From assembly GCF_900142285.1 (NCBI RefSeq), contig NZ_FRAJ01000007.1, forward strand, positions 62,001-126,000: a stretch of DNA of 64,000 nucleotides. The letters are read 5' to 3'. Numbering within the stretch: position 1 is the first letter of the stretch; each line of letters starts with the position of its first letter. Positions 18,267 to 26,023 of this stretch are shown here, piece by piece. The notes under the pieces were generated by a model. That model was not told the origin of the DNA, ran no database searches, and was given only the letters and a program-made list of their open reading frames with translations. The DNA comes from Caminicella sporogenes DSM 14501. GTDB taxonomy: Bacteria; Bacillota; Clostridia; Peptostreptococcales; Caminicellaceae. The position numbers were made by a program, and so were the translations under genes.

Positions 18267-18281
18267 TGATAATCATTATCA
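18267..18281 (-). promoter_or_regulatory. Fur box 1 (perfect 7-1-7)
   Basis: TGATAATCATTATCA is an exact match to the minimal Fur operator TGATAATnATTATCA. It lies between the predicted transcription start (about 18305) and feoA. Confidence 0.92.
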
Positions 18282-18311
18282 GTAAAGGGTAAAAAATATT
18301 AAACTAAGAAT

Positions 18312-18340
18312 AGAATACACTAAATGATAATGAATGTCAA
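18312..18340 (-). promoter_or_regulatory. feoAB promoter
   Basis: On the minus strand TTGACA (18340-18335), a 17-base spacer, TATTCT (18317-18312). The second Fur box overlaps the -35 and spacer. Confidence 0.75.
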
Positions 18341-18526
18341 TGTTAGAAAGAAAAATATCCTATTTAAGTAGTTTAAATAGGATATTTTATGAATAGTTTT
18401 ATTATTTTGTTTGTAATTGATAACTAAAGTTTTATTTGAATTTTGAATAAATGATTTAATTGGAATAATAGGTAGAACTAGAGATAAACATAAAACAAAT
18501 ATTAATATTTTTTTATAGATTTTCAT
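18320..18526 (-). CDS. Small hydrophobic exported peptide, doubtful
   Basis: A 68-codon frame with a good ribosome site (GGAGG eight bases before ATG at 18526) and a signal-peptide-like start: MKIYKKIL, a hydrophobic run to about residue 24, then NSNKTLVINYKQNN. It is not recognised. A strong hairpin (18350-18390) lies inside the last third of the frame, and the frame runs on into the feo promoter region, so the C-terminal part is probably not functional coding sequence. It could be a short secreted peptide, a decayed gene, or chance. Confidence 0.35.
   Translation of the reverse strand: MKIYKKILIFVLCLSLVLPIIPIKSFIQNSNKTLVINYKQNNKTIHKISYLNYLNRIFFFLTLTFIII
18325..18339 (-). promoter_or_regulatory. 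Fur box 2 (13 of 15)
   Basis: TGATAATGAATGTCA matches the 7-1-7 Fur operator at 13 of 15 positions and covers the -35 box of the feoAB promoter. Its centre lies 58 bp from that of the perfect box. Confidence 0.75.
18350..18390. terminator. Strong hairpin, probable bidirectional terminator
   Basis: AATATCCTATTTAA and TTTAAATAGGATATT pair almost perfectly around a GTAG loop, with A-rich and T-rich flanks on both sides. It separates the feo promoter from the region to its right and lies inside the doubtful small frame. Confidence 0.7.
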
Positions 18527-18822
18527 TTTAATTCCTCCAATTTATATAAATTTTATATTTAAAGTGTTAATTTCAAATTATATTTTTATAAAGATATTTT
18601 TAAAATAGTTCTTATTAATTATAGTTTTTCATTTTTTATTTTTATTATGATATAAATAAAAGGAAAATTTGAAAGAAAAATTAAAAACATTGAAAAATTT
18701 CTAGCAAGATAAGAAGGATTTTTATTATTTAACTAGAATACATTAGTAAAGCTTAAAACTTTTACCATCCTTCATAAAAATGCTATAGGAATAAATTGCA
18801 CCTTTGGGTGTTATTTTTTTAT
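18527..18822. other. AT-rich gap between the small frame and the HAD gene
   Basis: 296 bases of very AT-rich DNA. Apart from a weak 5-bp hairpin with a T-run at about 18801-18820, no gene, promoter or repeat could be supported. Confidence 0.5.
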
Positions 18823-19548
18823 CTATAAGATTTCAACGTCGCCATTGAGTTTGTAAATTACGTCTTTTCTTTCAACAATAATTGTAATTTTTTTCATTAA
18901 ATTACTGTCTTTTTTTATGCTTTGCAACAATTCTTTTGTAGGATTTATTGCTATGGGGTGTCTGGTCAATTTTAACATTGATAAATCTCCATGCGTATCT
19001 CCGTAAGCATAACTTTTATTTAAGTCTATATCGTATTTTTCTGCAAATTCTAAGATTGCTTTATGTTTGCTTTCAGAATCCCACATTTGTATAATTTCTC
19101 CGGTAAAGTTGCCATTTTCATCTACAAGGTATTCTGAACCCCTATAATCTTGTATTTCATATTTTTTAGCCATTTTTTCTACTAAATAATTTGGACTACC
19201 AGAAATAAAAAAAACTTTGTGATTTTGAGATTTATGCCAATAGATTCTTGCCCTTGTATATCTATAAACTTTATCGCCTTTTAGATTTATCACTTGTTTA
19301 TTGATAAATTCAATATCATTTTTATTTAATCCCTTTAAGGTTTTTATATATATTTCAGCAAGTTCTAGCAAATAATCGTCATAATTACCTCTTCTCTTTT
19401 CCCAATCTTCATATGTATGTTTGACATGATTGTGCCATAAGGTAGGGTCAATGACTTCATATTTTAATAGTTTTTTAAAATGTTCAATCATTAAAGAATT
19501 TCTATATAATGTACCATCAATATCAAAAAAAGCTCCAATCTTTGACAA
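18823..19548 (-). CDS. HAD-IB family phosphatase (SerB-like)
   Basis: Haloacid dehalogenase hydrolase of subfamily IB. Motif I FFDIDGTL holds the nucleophile Asp and acid/base Asp; motif II is FISGSP; motif III Lys lies in SKHKAIL; motif IV is GDTHGDLSML. A helical cap (about 20-110) separates motifs I and II. 241 residues. The relatives act on phosphoserine or other small phosphomonoesters; the substrate cannot be named. Start: TTG at 19548, because the longer frame's ATG is itself part of the GGAGGTGG ribosome site. Stands alone. Confidence 0.88.
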   Translation of the reverse strand: MSKIGAFFDIDGTLYRNSLMIEHFKKLLKYEVIDPTLWHNHVKHTYEDWEKRRGNYDDYLLELAEIYIKTLKGLNKNDIEFINKQVINLKGDKVYRYTRARIYWHKSQNHKVFFISGSPNYLVEKMAKKYEIQDYRGSEYLVDENGNFTGEIIQMWDSESKHKAILEFAEKYDIDLNKSYAYGDTHGDLSMLKLTRHPIAINPTKELLQSIKKDSNLMKKITIIVERKDVIYKLNGDVEIL

Positions 19549-19782
19549 ACAAACCACCTCCATTTAAGTATATTATGTCTAGATAAAGTAATTTATCAGT
19601 TTTATTTATTTTGTATAAATCGATAAAGGTTTAAATAAATGGCAAATTTGGTATAAATATAATAATATAAAATATATATTTATAATGTTATATTTGCAGT
19701 TATATATAAAGTTTTCGATAATTTATTTATCCCCTAAAAAGTTAATTATAAACTTTAAATTAAAATGAAAAGGGGTGAAATT

Positions 19783-20145
19783 ATGTTTTATTCAATATTA
19801 ATAGCTTTATTTTTTACGATGCTAATAGGTTTTATTATAGAAAACTTAATACTTAATTTTGATTTAAAAAGGGTTTCTTATATAAATGATAAAATAAAAA
19901 GCTTAATTTCAAAATTGGTAGGAGATGAAAAATATTTTGATATTTTTATGATGAATGATTTAAGACGGCGATTTAATGAAGAATTTTTAAATGCAAAAAT
20001 TGTAGATGAATTTGAATTATATAAAGTAGATGATTCTAGAATAAGAATAAAATATATGACAGGGTATGTAGTAGAAGAACTTGAAGTATTGACAAATGAA
20101 AGTAATGTCGAAGTAAAAGAAATTAACAAAAAAATAGTTGATTAA
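19783..20145 (+). CDS. Small membrane-anchored protein, unknown function
   Basis: 120 residues. One N-terminal membrane helix (about 3-25), then a soluble, charged region (LKRVSYINDKIKSLISKL, NDLRRRFNEEF, MTGYVVEELEVL) likely to be alpha/beta. Not recognised. Start: ATG at 19783 with AAGGGGTG just upstream; a longer frame from 19765 has no ribosome site. Both neighbours are on the minus strand and it has no operon partner. Confidence 0.7.
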   Translation: MFYSILIALFFTMLIGFIIENLILNFDLKRVSYINDKIKSLISKLVGDEKYFDIFMMNDLRRRFNEEFLNAKIVDEFELYKVDDSRIRIKYMTGYVVEELEVLTNESNVEVKEINKKIVD

Positions 20146-20244
20146 AATAGTTAAATTTTACTTAATAAGAAATTTAAACATTTTTTATAAATTGTGGACT
20201 TAAGAATTTAAAAATACAATATGGAACTTACAGCTTATAATTTA

Positions 20245-20865
20245 TTATATGTTTTTATTTAATATGTTTACAAAATTATTTACAATTCTAGCTGTTATTC
20301 CCCAGATTATATAGTTTTTATATTCGTAAAAATAAATAGGATATGTTCCAACCCTGAAATTATAAAAGCGACCATTTTGTATTTTGTGAAAAGGGAAATC
20401 TTCAAAAATTTCCAGTTTAGTTTTTATATAGTATACATCTGGAGAATTATTTAAAAAATATTGGAGTGGAACTGTAAAAATAGAGTCAACTTCATCACTA
20501 TTAAAATTTATATTATCAAATTCAATATTTTTTATTTGTCCAATGAATGGAAAAATAATGAGGTTAAAAGGAGTTAATATGTAGTCTGTTTGTCCTATGA
20601 TTTTTATATTTGATTTATCTATATTGAGTTCTTCGCATGTTTCTCGTATTGATGATTCTAAAGGAGTTTCATATTTTTCTATTTTACCTCCCGGAAAGCA
20701 GATTTCTCCCGGCTGAGTATTTAATTTTTTAGAGCGGATTTCAAAGAGAATATGCAGTTTATTATTTCTTTCAATAATAGGGATTAGTACAGCAGAATCA
20801 ATACATCTACCTTCAGGTTTAATGTTTCTATTTTTAAATTTTTTGTATATTGAGTCAATATTCAC
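20245..20865 (-). CDS. Nudix hydrolase, CoA pyrophosphatase-like
   Basis: 206 residues. The Nudix box G-x5-E-x7-REUxEExxU is complete in a GGKIEKYETPLES stretch followed by SIRETCEELNI. The preceding FEIRSKKLNTQPGEICFPGG segment matches the UPF0035 pattern of CoA/acyl-CoA diphosphatases (NudL/Pcd1 type), which cleave CoA to 3',5'-ADP and phosphopantetheine. Start: GTG at 20865 after GAGGTG. It stands alone on its strand. Substrate is inferred from the motif. Confidence 0.85.
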   Translation of the reverse strand: MNIDSIYKKFKNRNIKPEGRCIDSAVLIPIIERNNKLHILFEIRSKKLNTQPGEICFPGGKIEKYETPLESSIRETCEELNIDKSNIKIIGQTDYILTPFNLIIFPFIGQIKNIEFDNINFNSDEVDSIFTVPLQYFLNNSPDVYYIKTKLEIFEDFPFHKIQNGRFYNFRVGTYPIYFYEYKNYIIWGITARIVNNFVNILNKNI

Positions 20866-20981
20866 ATTATCACCTCGAATTTTAAAAAATTATATATTAT
20901 TATATCATTTTATTATTTTTTGTGTATAGATAATTATAAATTAGTCTAAAATACAATGAGAAAAATACTGGAGGTGAAAAT

Positions 20982-21224
20982 ATGGATAATCTTAGTGTAA
21001 TGAGTATAAGAATAGACCACAGAACAAATTCAGTTTCTAAAGTGCAGGAAATATTGACTAAAAATGGAGATATGATTTTAGGCAGATTTGGAATTCATGA
21101 CCCAGAAGAAGTAAATACGGGATTAATAACTTTAAATTTGAGGGCTGATATGAAGAAAATAAATGATATGATGCAGGAACTTGATAGTTTAGAAGGTGTA
21201 AAAGTAAATCATATGCAGGTATAG
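20982..21224 (+). CDS. TM1266-type ACT-domain regulator of the iron-only hydrogenase system
   Basis: 80-residue ACT-like protein. The pattern MSIRIDHRTNSVSKVQEILT, NGDMILGRFGI and a C-terminal LDSLEGVKV strongly resembles the TM1266 family that accompanies [FeFe]-hydrogenase maturation genes and is called a putative iron-only hydrogenase system regulator. No hydrogenase or hydEFG gene lies in the window. GGAGGTG precedes the ATG; a terminator follows at once. Confidence 0.85.
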   Translation: MDNLSVMSIRIDHRTNSVSKVQEILTKNGDMILGRFGIHDPEEVNTGLITLNLRADMKKINDMMQELDSLEGVKVNHMQV

Positions 21225-21252
21225 ACAGTTCAGATTTTCTGGACTGTTTTTA
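21225..21252 (+). terminator. Intrinsic terminator of the ACT regulator gene
   Basis: ACAGTTCAG (21225-21233) pairs with CTGGACTGT (21239-21247) with one G-T pair, followed by a T-rich tail. Confidence 0.85.
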
Positions 21253-21434
21253 TTTTATAATTAATTTTTATATAAAAGTAACAATATTAAGTTATAAAAG
21301 ATTTTATTTATAATTTGGCATAAAAAATTTTTATTACTGTCTTATTGATAGTTTAAGTATAGATTAGATTGTAAAAGTTAAATAGGTGTTGTAATATAAA
21401 TATGTGATATTAGAACTATTAAAAGGGTGATTTG

Positions 21435-21983
21435 ATGACTAGTTGGAGAAGTCTTGGACATAGAGGAGATGCTACAGAAGATATAATAAATGCTACTAAT
21501 AAATACTATGAGCTTCATGAAGTAGCTGTTGTAAATAAAATGCCTGTTCCTATTAAAGTGATTGAAATAGAAAGTTCTATAATAAAAAAAGCTTTTTTTG
21601 AAGAAAAATCAACGGTAGATTATTATGGTATTGTTCAAGGAATACCTATAGTTTTTGATGCAAAGGAAACGGAGAAAAAGAGTTTGCCACTGCAAAATAT
21701 ACATTTACATCAAATTGAATATATGAAGAAAGTAAGAAAACAAAATGGTTTAGCTTTTTTAATAGTACATTTTAAATATTATGGAGAATTTATTTTAATA
21801 CCTATAGAAGTTATAGATTATTATTATGAAAAAAGTTTTAATGGCGGAAGAAAATCTATTCCATATTTAGAACTCGATAAGAATTTTATTATTGAGTTTA
21901 AAAATGGAATACTTCATTATTTAGATACTTTAAATATATATTTGGAATATATTGACAAAAATAAATTTGCTAAGTATTTGTAG
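21435..21983 (+). CDS. recU: Holliday junction resolvase RecU
   Basis: Cuts four-way DNA junctions in recombination and repair. About 182 residues. The family core is complete: SLGHRGDATEDIINATN at the N-terminus, STVDYYGIVQGIPIVFDAKE with the metal-binding Asp, Asp and the catalytic Lys, and PLQNIHLHQIEYMKKV, followed by GGRKSIPYLEL. Start: ATG at 21435 with AAGGGTGA upstream; the in-frame TTG at 21432 is next to it. Single gene. RecU is the usual resolvase of Bacilli and mollicutes, and some clostridia share it. Confidence 0.93.
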   Translation: MTSWRSLGHRGDATEDIINATNKYYELHEVAVVNKMPVPIKVIEIESSIIKKAFFEEKSTVDYYGIVQGIPIVFDAKETEKKSLPLQNIHLHQIEYMKKVRKQNGLAFLIVHFKYYGEFILIPIEVIDYYYEKSFNGGRKSIPYLELDKNFIIEFKNGILHYLDTLNIYLEYIDKNKFAKYL

Positions 21984-22052
21984 TAAAATGTATTAAAAAT
22001 AAATTTGAGGAGATGAAAGTACTAAATTTATTTGATAGAAAGGGAATTAAGT

Positions 22053-22469
22053 ATGTACCATTTTTCAATGATACTAGTAATTATAGCTTCTGTTTTCTAT
22101 CATATATGTCAAAAATCTATCAATGAAAATGCGAATCCAATTGTATCAATGATTGCAACTTATGGAGTTGCATTAATTTTATCTTTATTTTCAATTTTCT
22201 TTTTTCCAAGTAAAAATATTATAAATTCATTTAAAGAATTAAATTGGGCAAGTTATATATTGGGGATTTCTATTTTTGCATTAGAAATAGGATATTTATT
22301 AGTATATAGAAGTGGATGGAATATTAATGTTGCAGCTTTTTTTACAAATGTTATTACTACTATAGTTTTAATATTTATAGGAATATTGTTTTTTAAAGAG
22401 AAGTTAACTGTTACAAATGTTATAGGAATAGTACTTAGTATTTTGGGATTTATTTTAATGAAGAAATAA
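22053..22469 (+). CDS. Half-size EamA/DMT-family membrane protein
   Basis: About 138 residues with four to five membrane helices, the size of a single EamA repeat; typical DMT exporters have two. Features are the IYHICQKSIN-like start, LLVYRSGWNINVAAFFTNV, and the C-terminal ILFFKEKLTVTNVIGIVLSILGFILMKK typical of the repeat's last helices. Such short forms act as homo- or heterodimers in related families. Start: ATG at 22053 after AAAGGGA; the longer frame from 22032 includes the ribosome site. Substrate unknown. Confidence 0.8.
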   Translation: MYHFSMILVIIASVFYHICQKSINENANPIVSMIATYGVALILSLFSIFFFPSKNIINSFKELNWASYILGISIFALEIGYLLVYRSGWNINVAAFFTNVITTIVLIFIGILFFKEKLTVTNVIGIVLSILGFILMKK

Positions 22470-22528
22470 AAGGAGTCTGACTTTAACTATTTACTTATTT
22501 AATAGTTAAAATCAAACTCCTAATTTTT
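22470..22528. terminator. Bidirectional terminator between the EamA gene and apbE
   Basis: AGGAGTCTGACTTTAACTAT (22471-22490) pairs with the complementary arm 22501-22521 (AATAGTTAAAATC...ACTCCT), with small mismatches. A and T runs flank the stem. Confidence 0.82.
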
Positions 22529-23590
22529 TTAATTCATTAAATTAAATTCATTATTACTTAATTTGAAGTTATTTTTTAATCCTGAAGTTATATAAATTTT
22601 AGAGTTTTTTGTAACAAATATAGCTTCTGTGTTTTTTATATGTTCAATAAAATCTAATCCTTTTTCAAGCCCCAAAGCAAAGGCAGAAGTAGATAGTGAG
22701 TCAGCGTCTATTGATTTATCTGCTATTATTGATACACTTGCAAGATTGTTTTCAACAGGGTATCCAGTTTTTGGGTCTAAAATATGATGGTATCTCTTGC
22801 CATTTTTTTCTAAAAATCTTTCATAAATTCCAGAAGTAACAACAGCTTTGTTTTTAACACTTACTATACCTATATAATTGCCTCTTGAAGAAAAAGGATT
22901 TTGAATAGCTATATTCCATTTACTTCCATCAGGTTTATTTCCATATGCAAATATGTTTCCGCCGAGGTCTATTATTGCACTTTTAATGTTATGTTTTTTT
23001 AAAATTTCTACTATGGTATCAGCTGCATAACCTTTAGCAATTCCACCGAGGTCTAAAATCATTCCTTCTTTTTTTAGCATAATGCTTTTTTTTGATTCAT
23101 CGAGAATTATATCGTTGTAATTTACTAAATCTAATTTAGAATTTATTTCTGATTGAGATGGTACACGAGCATTTTCTGTACCGATATTCCAAAGTTTAAC
23201 TATAGGACCTATGGATATATCAAATCTACCTTTAGAAAGCTGGGAATAAGATTTTCCTTTTTTTATGACATAAAAGGTATCATTGGATACTTTAACGAAA
23301 TTTTTACCGGCAAAAGAGTTTATTTTTATTACTTCGCTATTTTCAGCATTTATAGTCATTTTCTTTTCAATTTCTTTAATTTTGTCAAATGCTAAATCGA
23401 GTATGTTTTCAGTATTTTTATTGTCATAAAGTTTAATAGTAACAACAGTTCCTAAAAAGAAACCAGTTCTTGAAGTTAGCTGTATATTTGAATTGATTTT
23501 ATTTATTGTGCAAGATGAAAATATTATTAAGGTTAGGAATATAGATAATAAAATCATAAAATTTTTTTTATATTTATTATAATTTTTCAT
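22529..23590 (-). CDS. apbE: FAD:protein FMN transferase (ApbE lipoprotein)
   Basis: Attaches FMN through a phosphodiester to Thr/Ser of exported redox proteins such as RnfG/NqrC-type subunits. It is a lipoprotein: hydrophobic start followed by the lipobox FSSC. Domain motifs are GFFLGTVVTIKLYD, DLGGIAKGYAAD, a GGN turn, and HHILDPKTGYPV then ADSLSTSAFALG near the end. About 353 residues. Start: ATG at 23590, preceded by CGGAGG at about seven bases; a 13-residue longer frame lacks a ribosome site. Divergent from the NusG-II gene, a pairing common near Rnf loci, though no rnf genes are in the window. Confidence 0.95.
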   Translation of the reverse strand: MKNYNKYKKNFMILLSIFLTLIIFSSCTINKINSNIQLTSRTGFFLGTVVTIKLYDNKNTENILDLAFDKIKEIEKKMTINAENSEVIKINSFAGKNFVKVSNDTFYVIKKGKSYSQLSKGRFDISIGPIVKLWNIGTENARVPSQSEINSKLDLVNYNDIILDESKKSIMLKKEGMILDLGGIAKGYAADTIVEILKKHNIKSAIIDLGGNIFAYGNKPDGSKWNIAIQNPFSSRGNYIGIVSVKNKAVVTSGIYERFLEKNGKRYHHILDPKTGYPVENNLASVSIIADKSIDADSLSTSAFALGLEKGLDFIEHIKNTEAIFVTKNSKIYITSGLKNNFKLSNNEFNLMN

Positions 23591-23743
23591 ATAAAATCCT
23601 CCGTAAAAAATAAATGGTATTAAAATCATTTAAATTATACCATAAGTAAAAATAAATAAGTAGTTTATTGAAGCAAAAACTGAGCTTGTGATAAAATTTA
23701 TATGAGTAGGTAATAAAAATTAATAGAAGAGAGGAAATAAGTT

Positions 23744-24127
23744 ATGAAGCGTTTAGATGTATTTATAATAGCTTTAGTTATTATAGTTTCTCTGACTTCT
23801 TTGCAGATATTCAAAACAAGATTTAATAAAAATTTTTATGAAAAGTATGTAGAGATAAAAGTAGATGGAAAGATTTTCAAGACTATGCCATTAAATAATG
23901 ATAATCAAAAAGTGTTTACAATAAAAACTGATTTAGGTACGAATGTAGTAAAAATTGAAAAGGGAAAAGTATCTATTATAGAAGCAGATTGTAGAGATAA
24001 AATATGTGTTAAGGATGGACCAATTGAAAAACCGGGTGAAATGCTTGTATGTCTTCCGCACAAATTGGTTATTGAAATAAAAGGCAAAAAAGCCTTAAAA
24101 GCGGAAGTAGATGAAATTTCATATTAA
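23744..24127 (+). CDS. NusG domain II-containing exported protein
   Basis: 127 residues: N-terminal membrane anchor (about 6-24), then a NusG-II beta domain (about 36-120). Family pattern: VEIKVDGKIFKTMPL, NVVKIEKGKVSIIEADCRDKIC, and GEMLVCLPHKLVIEI with three conserved cysteines. Its role in the family is unproven. Such genes often sit with apbE or rnf genes. GAGAGG ribosome site before ATG. Terminator directly after. Confidence 0.88.
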   Translation: MKRLDVFIIALVIIVSLTSLQIFKTRFNKNFYEKYVEIKVDGKIFKTMPLNNDNQKVFTIKTDLGTNVVKIEKGKVSIIEADCRDKICVKDGPIEKPGEMLVCLPHKLVIEIKGKKALKAEVDEISY

Positions 24128-24146
24128 ATAAATATAAATAATAAAA

Positions 24147-24192
24147 GCATAGGATTTGAACTGTGAATTCAGCCTATGCATTTTTGTTTTTT
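24147..24192 (+). terminator. Intrinsic terminator of the NusG-II gene
   Basis: GCATAGG (24147-24153) pairs with CCTATGC (24173-24179); an inner TGAA/TTCA can extend the hairpin. A T-rich run follows. Confidence 0.8.
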
Positions 24193-24252
24193 AAAATATT
24201 ATGTTTTAAATAGCAACTTATAGCCTATACAGTATTAAAAATGTATTTAATT

Positions 24253-25092
24253 TTAAAGAATGTTTTGCAGATAATTTATATCGTTAAATAAGTCATCTAA
24301 ATAACTTTTTCCACAAAACTTTGTAAGCAATTCTAAATTTATTATACCTTCAAATTTGTTTTGTTTTAAATGATTAATGCTTTTAGAAAAATCAATTGTA
24401 CTTTTTTGTATTGATATATGAGATATTGATTTAGCTATATTTACTCCATGAATATGACAATAAAAAATATGTTTATAAAATTCATCATCAAAGGGAACTT
24501 TTCCCGGGTAATAATTTGTAGAATCATGACTTATATCCCAACATATACCAAGTAAATTGCTTTTAAATTTTTTCATTATTTCAATTACCTCTTTTCTAGT
24601 ATCTCCAATAGTTCTTTCTGTATTTTTACTTAAAGTTTCTAAGGCAAGTTTTATTGATATGTTTTTCTTTTCAATAAAATTGAGTATCCAATCTAAAAAG
24701 ATTAAAGTATTATACATTCCTTCATTAAATTTTTCAGGATTAATATATTTAGCTCCATGTATAACTATTATAGGAATATTACAAGTTTTATTTTGAATTT
24801 TTTCTACAATATAAAGAAATTCTTCGTATTTTTTTATTAAATCTTTTTTATATTCCTTAAAATTCATTATTTCATATAGATAATCATGTGCAAAATAAGG
24901 AATATGAAAATTTACATCTATATTTAACTTTTTACAGTAAGAGGAGATTTCGACATAAGTATCAATGGGTAAAACATTTTTATCAGGACTTAATTCAATA
25001 CTCGATATATTTGTTTTTTTAGCTTTAAAAATTAAATCTTGAAATTTAATTTTATCAAGTATTTTTTCGTCAAAAGTGAAACCTAGTTTCAT
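24253..25092 (-). CDS. Sugar-phosphate isomerase/epimerase-like TIM-barrel protein
   Basis: 279 residues, AP-endonuclease-2/xylose-isomerase-like barrel. Visible are SIELSPDKNVL, FHIPYFAHDYLYE, PIIVIHGAKY, LALETLSKN with a likely metal-binding Glu, LGICWDISHDS with the Asp/His pair, and YCHIHG then INLELLTKF with the last metal ligands. Substrate unknown. ATG at 25092 preceded by GGAGGC. No operon partner. Confidence 0.8.
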   Translation of the reverse strand: MKLGFTFDEKILDKIKFQDLIFKAKKTNISSIELSPDKNVLPIDTYVEISSYCKKLNIDVNFHIPYFAHDYLYEIMNFKEYKKDLIKKYEEFLYIVEKIQNKTCNIPIIVIHGAKYINPEKFNEGMYNTLIFLDWILNFIEKKNISIKLALETLSKNTERTIGDTRKEVIEIMKKFKSNLLGICWDISHDSTNYYPGKVPFDDEFYKHIFYCHIHGVNIAKSISHISIQKSTIDFSKSINHLKQNKFEGIINLELLTKFCGKSYLDDLFNDINYLQNIL

Positions 25093-25428
25093 AGAATGCC
25101 TCCTTTATTTAGTTGAGATGAGTTATGTATATTATAAAATAATGAGTTTTTTATACCAAGAACCAACAATAAAAAGTACGAAAAAATTTTTATATGTTAA
25201 GAAGCTAAAATTTATTGTTATTAGTGTTTAATAATGGATATAAAAACTATTGATAAAATATAGATTTTTAAAATTTCAATTTAAATATAAAACAAATTTC
25301 TAGCAAATATAAAGCTAAAAATGTTAAAATAAAGCTGTAAGTGTTATATAGAAATTGTTTAAGAGTTATAAAAAATTATTTGAAATGATTAAAATCTTAA
25401 ACATGTAGCTTACAAAGGGGAGATTTAA
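25093..25428. other. Divergent gap upstream of the pab/fol operon
   Basis: 336 bases, highly AT-rich, between divergent genes. It must hold the promoter of the nine-gene folate operon, but no box pair stands out with correct spacing. Near its right end AACATGTAGCTTACAAAG resembles the dispersed motif seen in other gaps. No leader structure was seen. Confidence 0.4.
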
Positions 25429-26016
25429 TTGATTTTAATGATAGACAATTATGATTCATTTACTTATAATCTAGTACAGTATTTAGAATGTCTTAAAGAA
25501 GAAGTATTGGTATATAGAAATGATGAAATAACCTTAAAAGAGATAGAAAAAATTGCTCCAGATATGATAGTTTTATCTCCCGGTCCATGTACTCCAAATG
25601 AGGCAGGAATTTGTATAGATTTAGTTAAAAAGTTTAAAGGACAAATACCTATTTTAGGTATTTGTTTGGGACATCAGACTATTGGACAAGTTTTTGGAGC
25701 AAAAATTTTAAAAGCAGTTAGACCGGTACATGGGAAAGTTTATCCAATTATACATAATAATAAAGGAGTTTTTAGAGGACTTAAAAATCCGTTAAATGTA
25801 ACTAGATACCATTCATTAATTGTAGATAAGGTTTCGCTGCCTGATTGTTTTGAAATAACAGCAGAGACATCTGAAGGAGAGATAATGGGAATAAGGCATA
25901 AAGAATATTTAATTGAGGGAGTTCAATTTCATCCAGAAGCTATATTGACTGAAATGGGTATGGAACTTTTGGAAAATTTTTTAAAGTCAGCAAAAGATTT
26001 TAAGGTAAGCAGGTGA
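25429..26016 (+). CDS. pabA: Aminodeoxychorismate synthase, glutamine amidotransferase subunit
   Basis: Releases ammonia from glutamine and passes it to PabB. Class I amidotransferase of 195 residues; the triad is Cys79 (LGICLGHQ), His168 and Glu170 (FHPE). MIDNYDSFTYNL at the start is typical of PabA/TrpG. Because trp genes are absent and folate genes follow, PabA is preferred; a dual role with anthranilate synthase is possible in Gram-positives. Start: TTG at 25429 after GGGGAGA. Stop is 7 bases before pabB. Confidence 0.94.
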   Translation: MILMIDNYDSFTYNLVQYLECLKEEVLVYRNDEITLKEIEKIAPDMIVLSPGPCTPNEAGICIDLVKKFKGQIPILGICLGHQTIGQVFGAKILKAVRPVHGKVYPIIHNNKGVFRGLKNPLNVTRYHSLIVDKVSLPDCFEITAETSEGEIMGIRHKEYLIEGVQFHPEAILTEMGMELLENFLKSAKDFKVSR

Positions 26017-26023
26017 GCGGTAT

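Noticed and set aside
18241-18276. Twelve extra N-terminal residues of feoA
   Set aside because: The ATG is inside the Fur box; the true start at 18240 has a strong ribosome site and fits family length.
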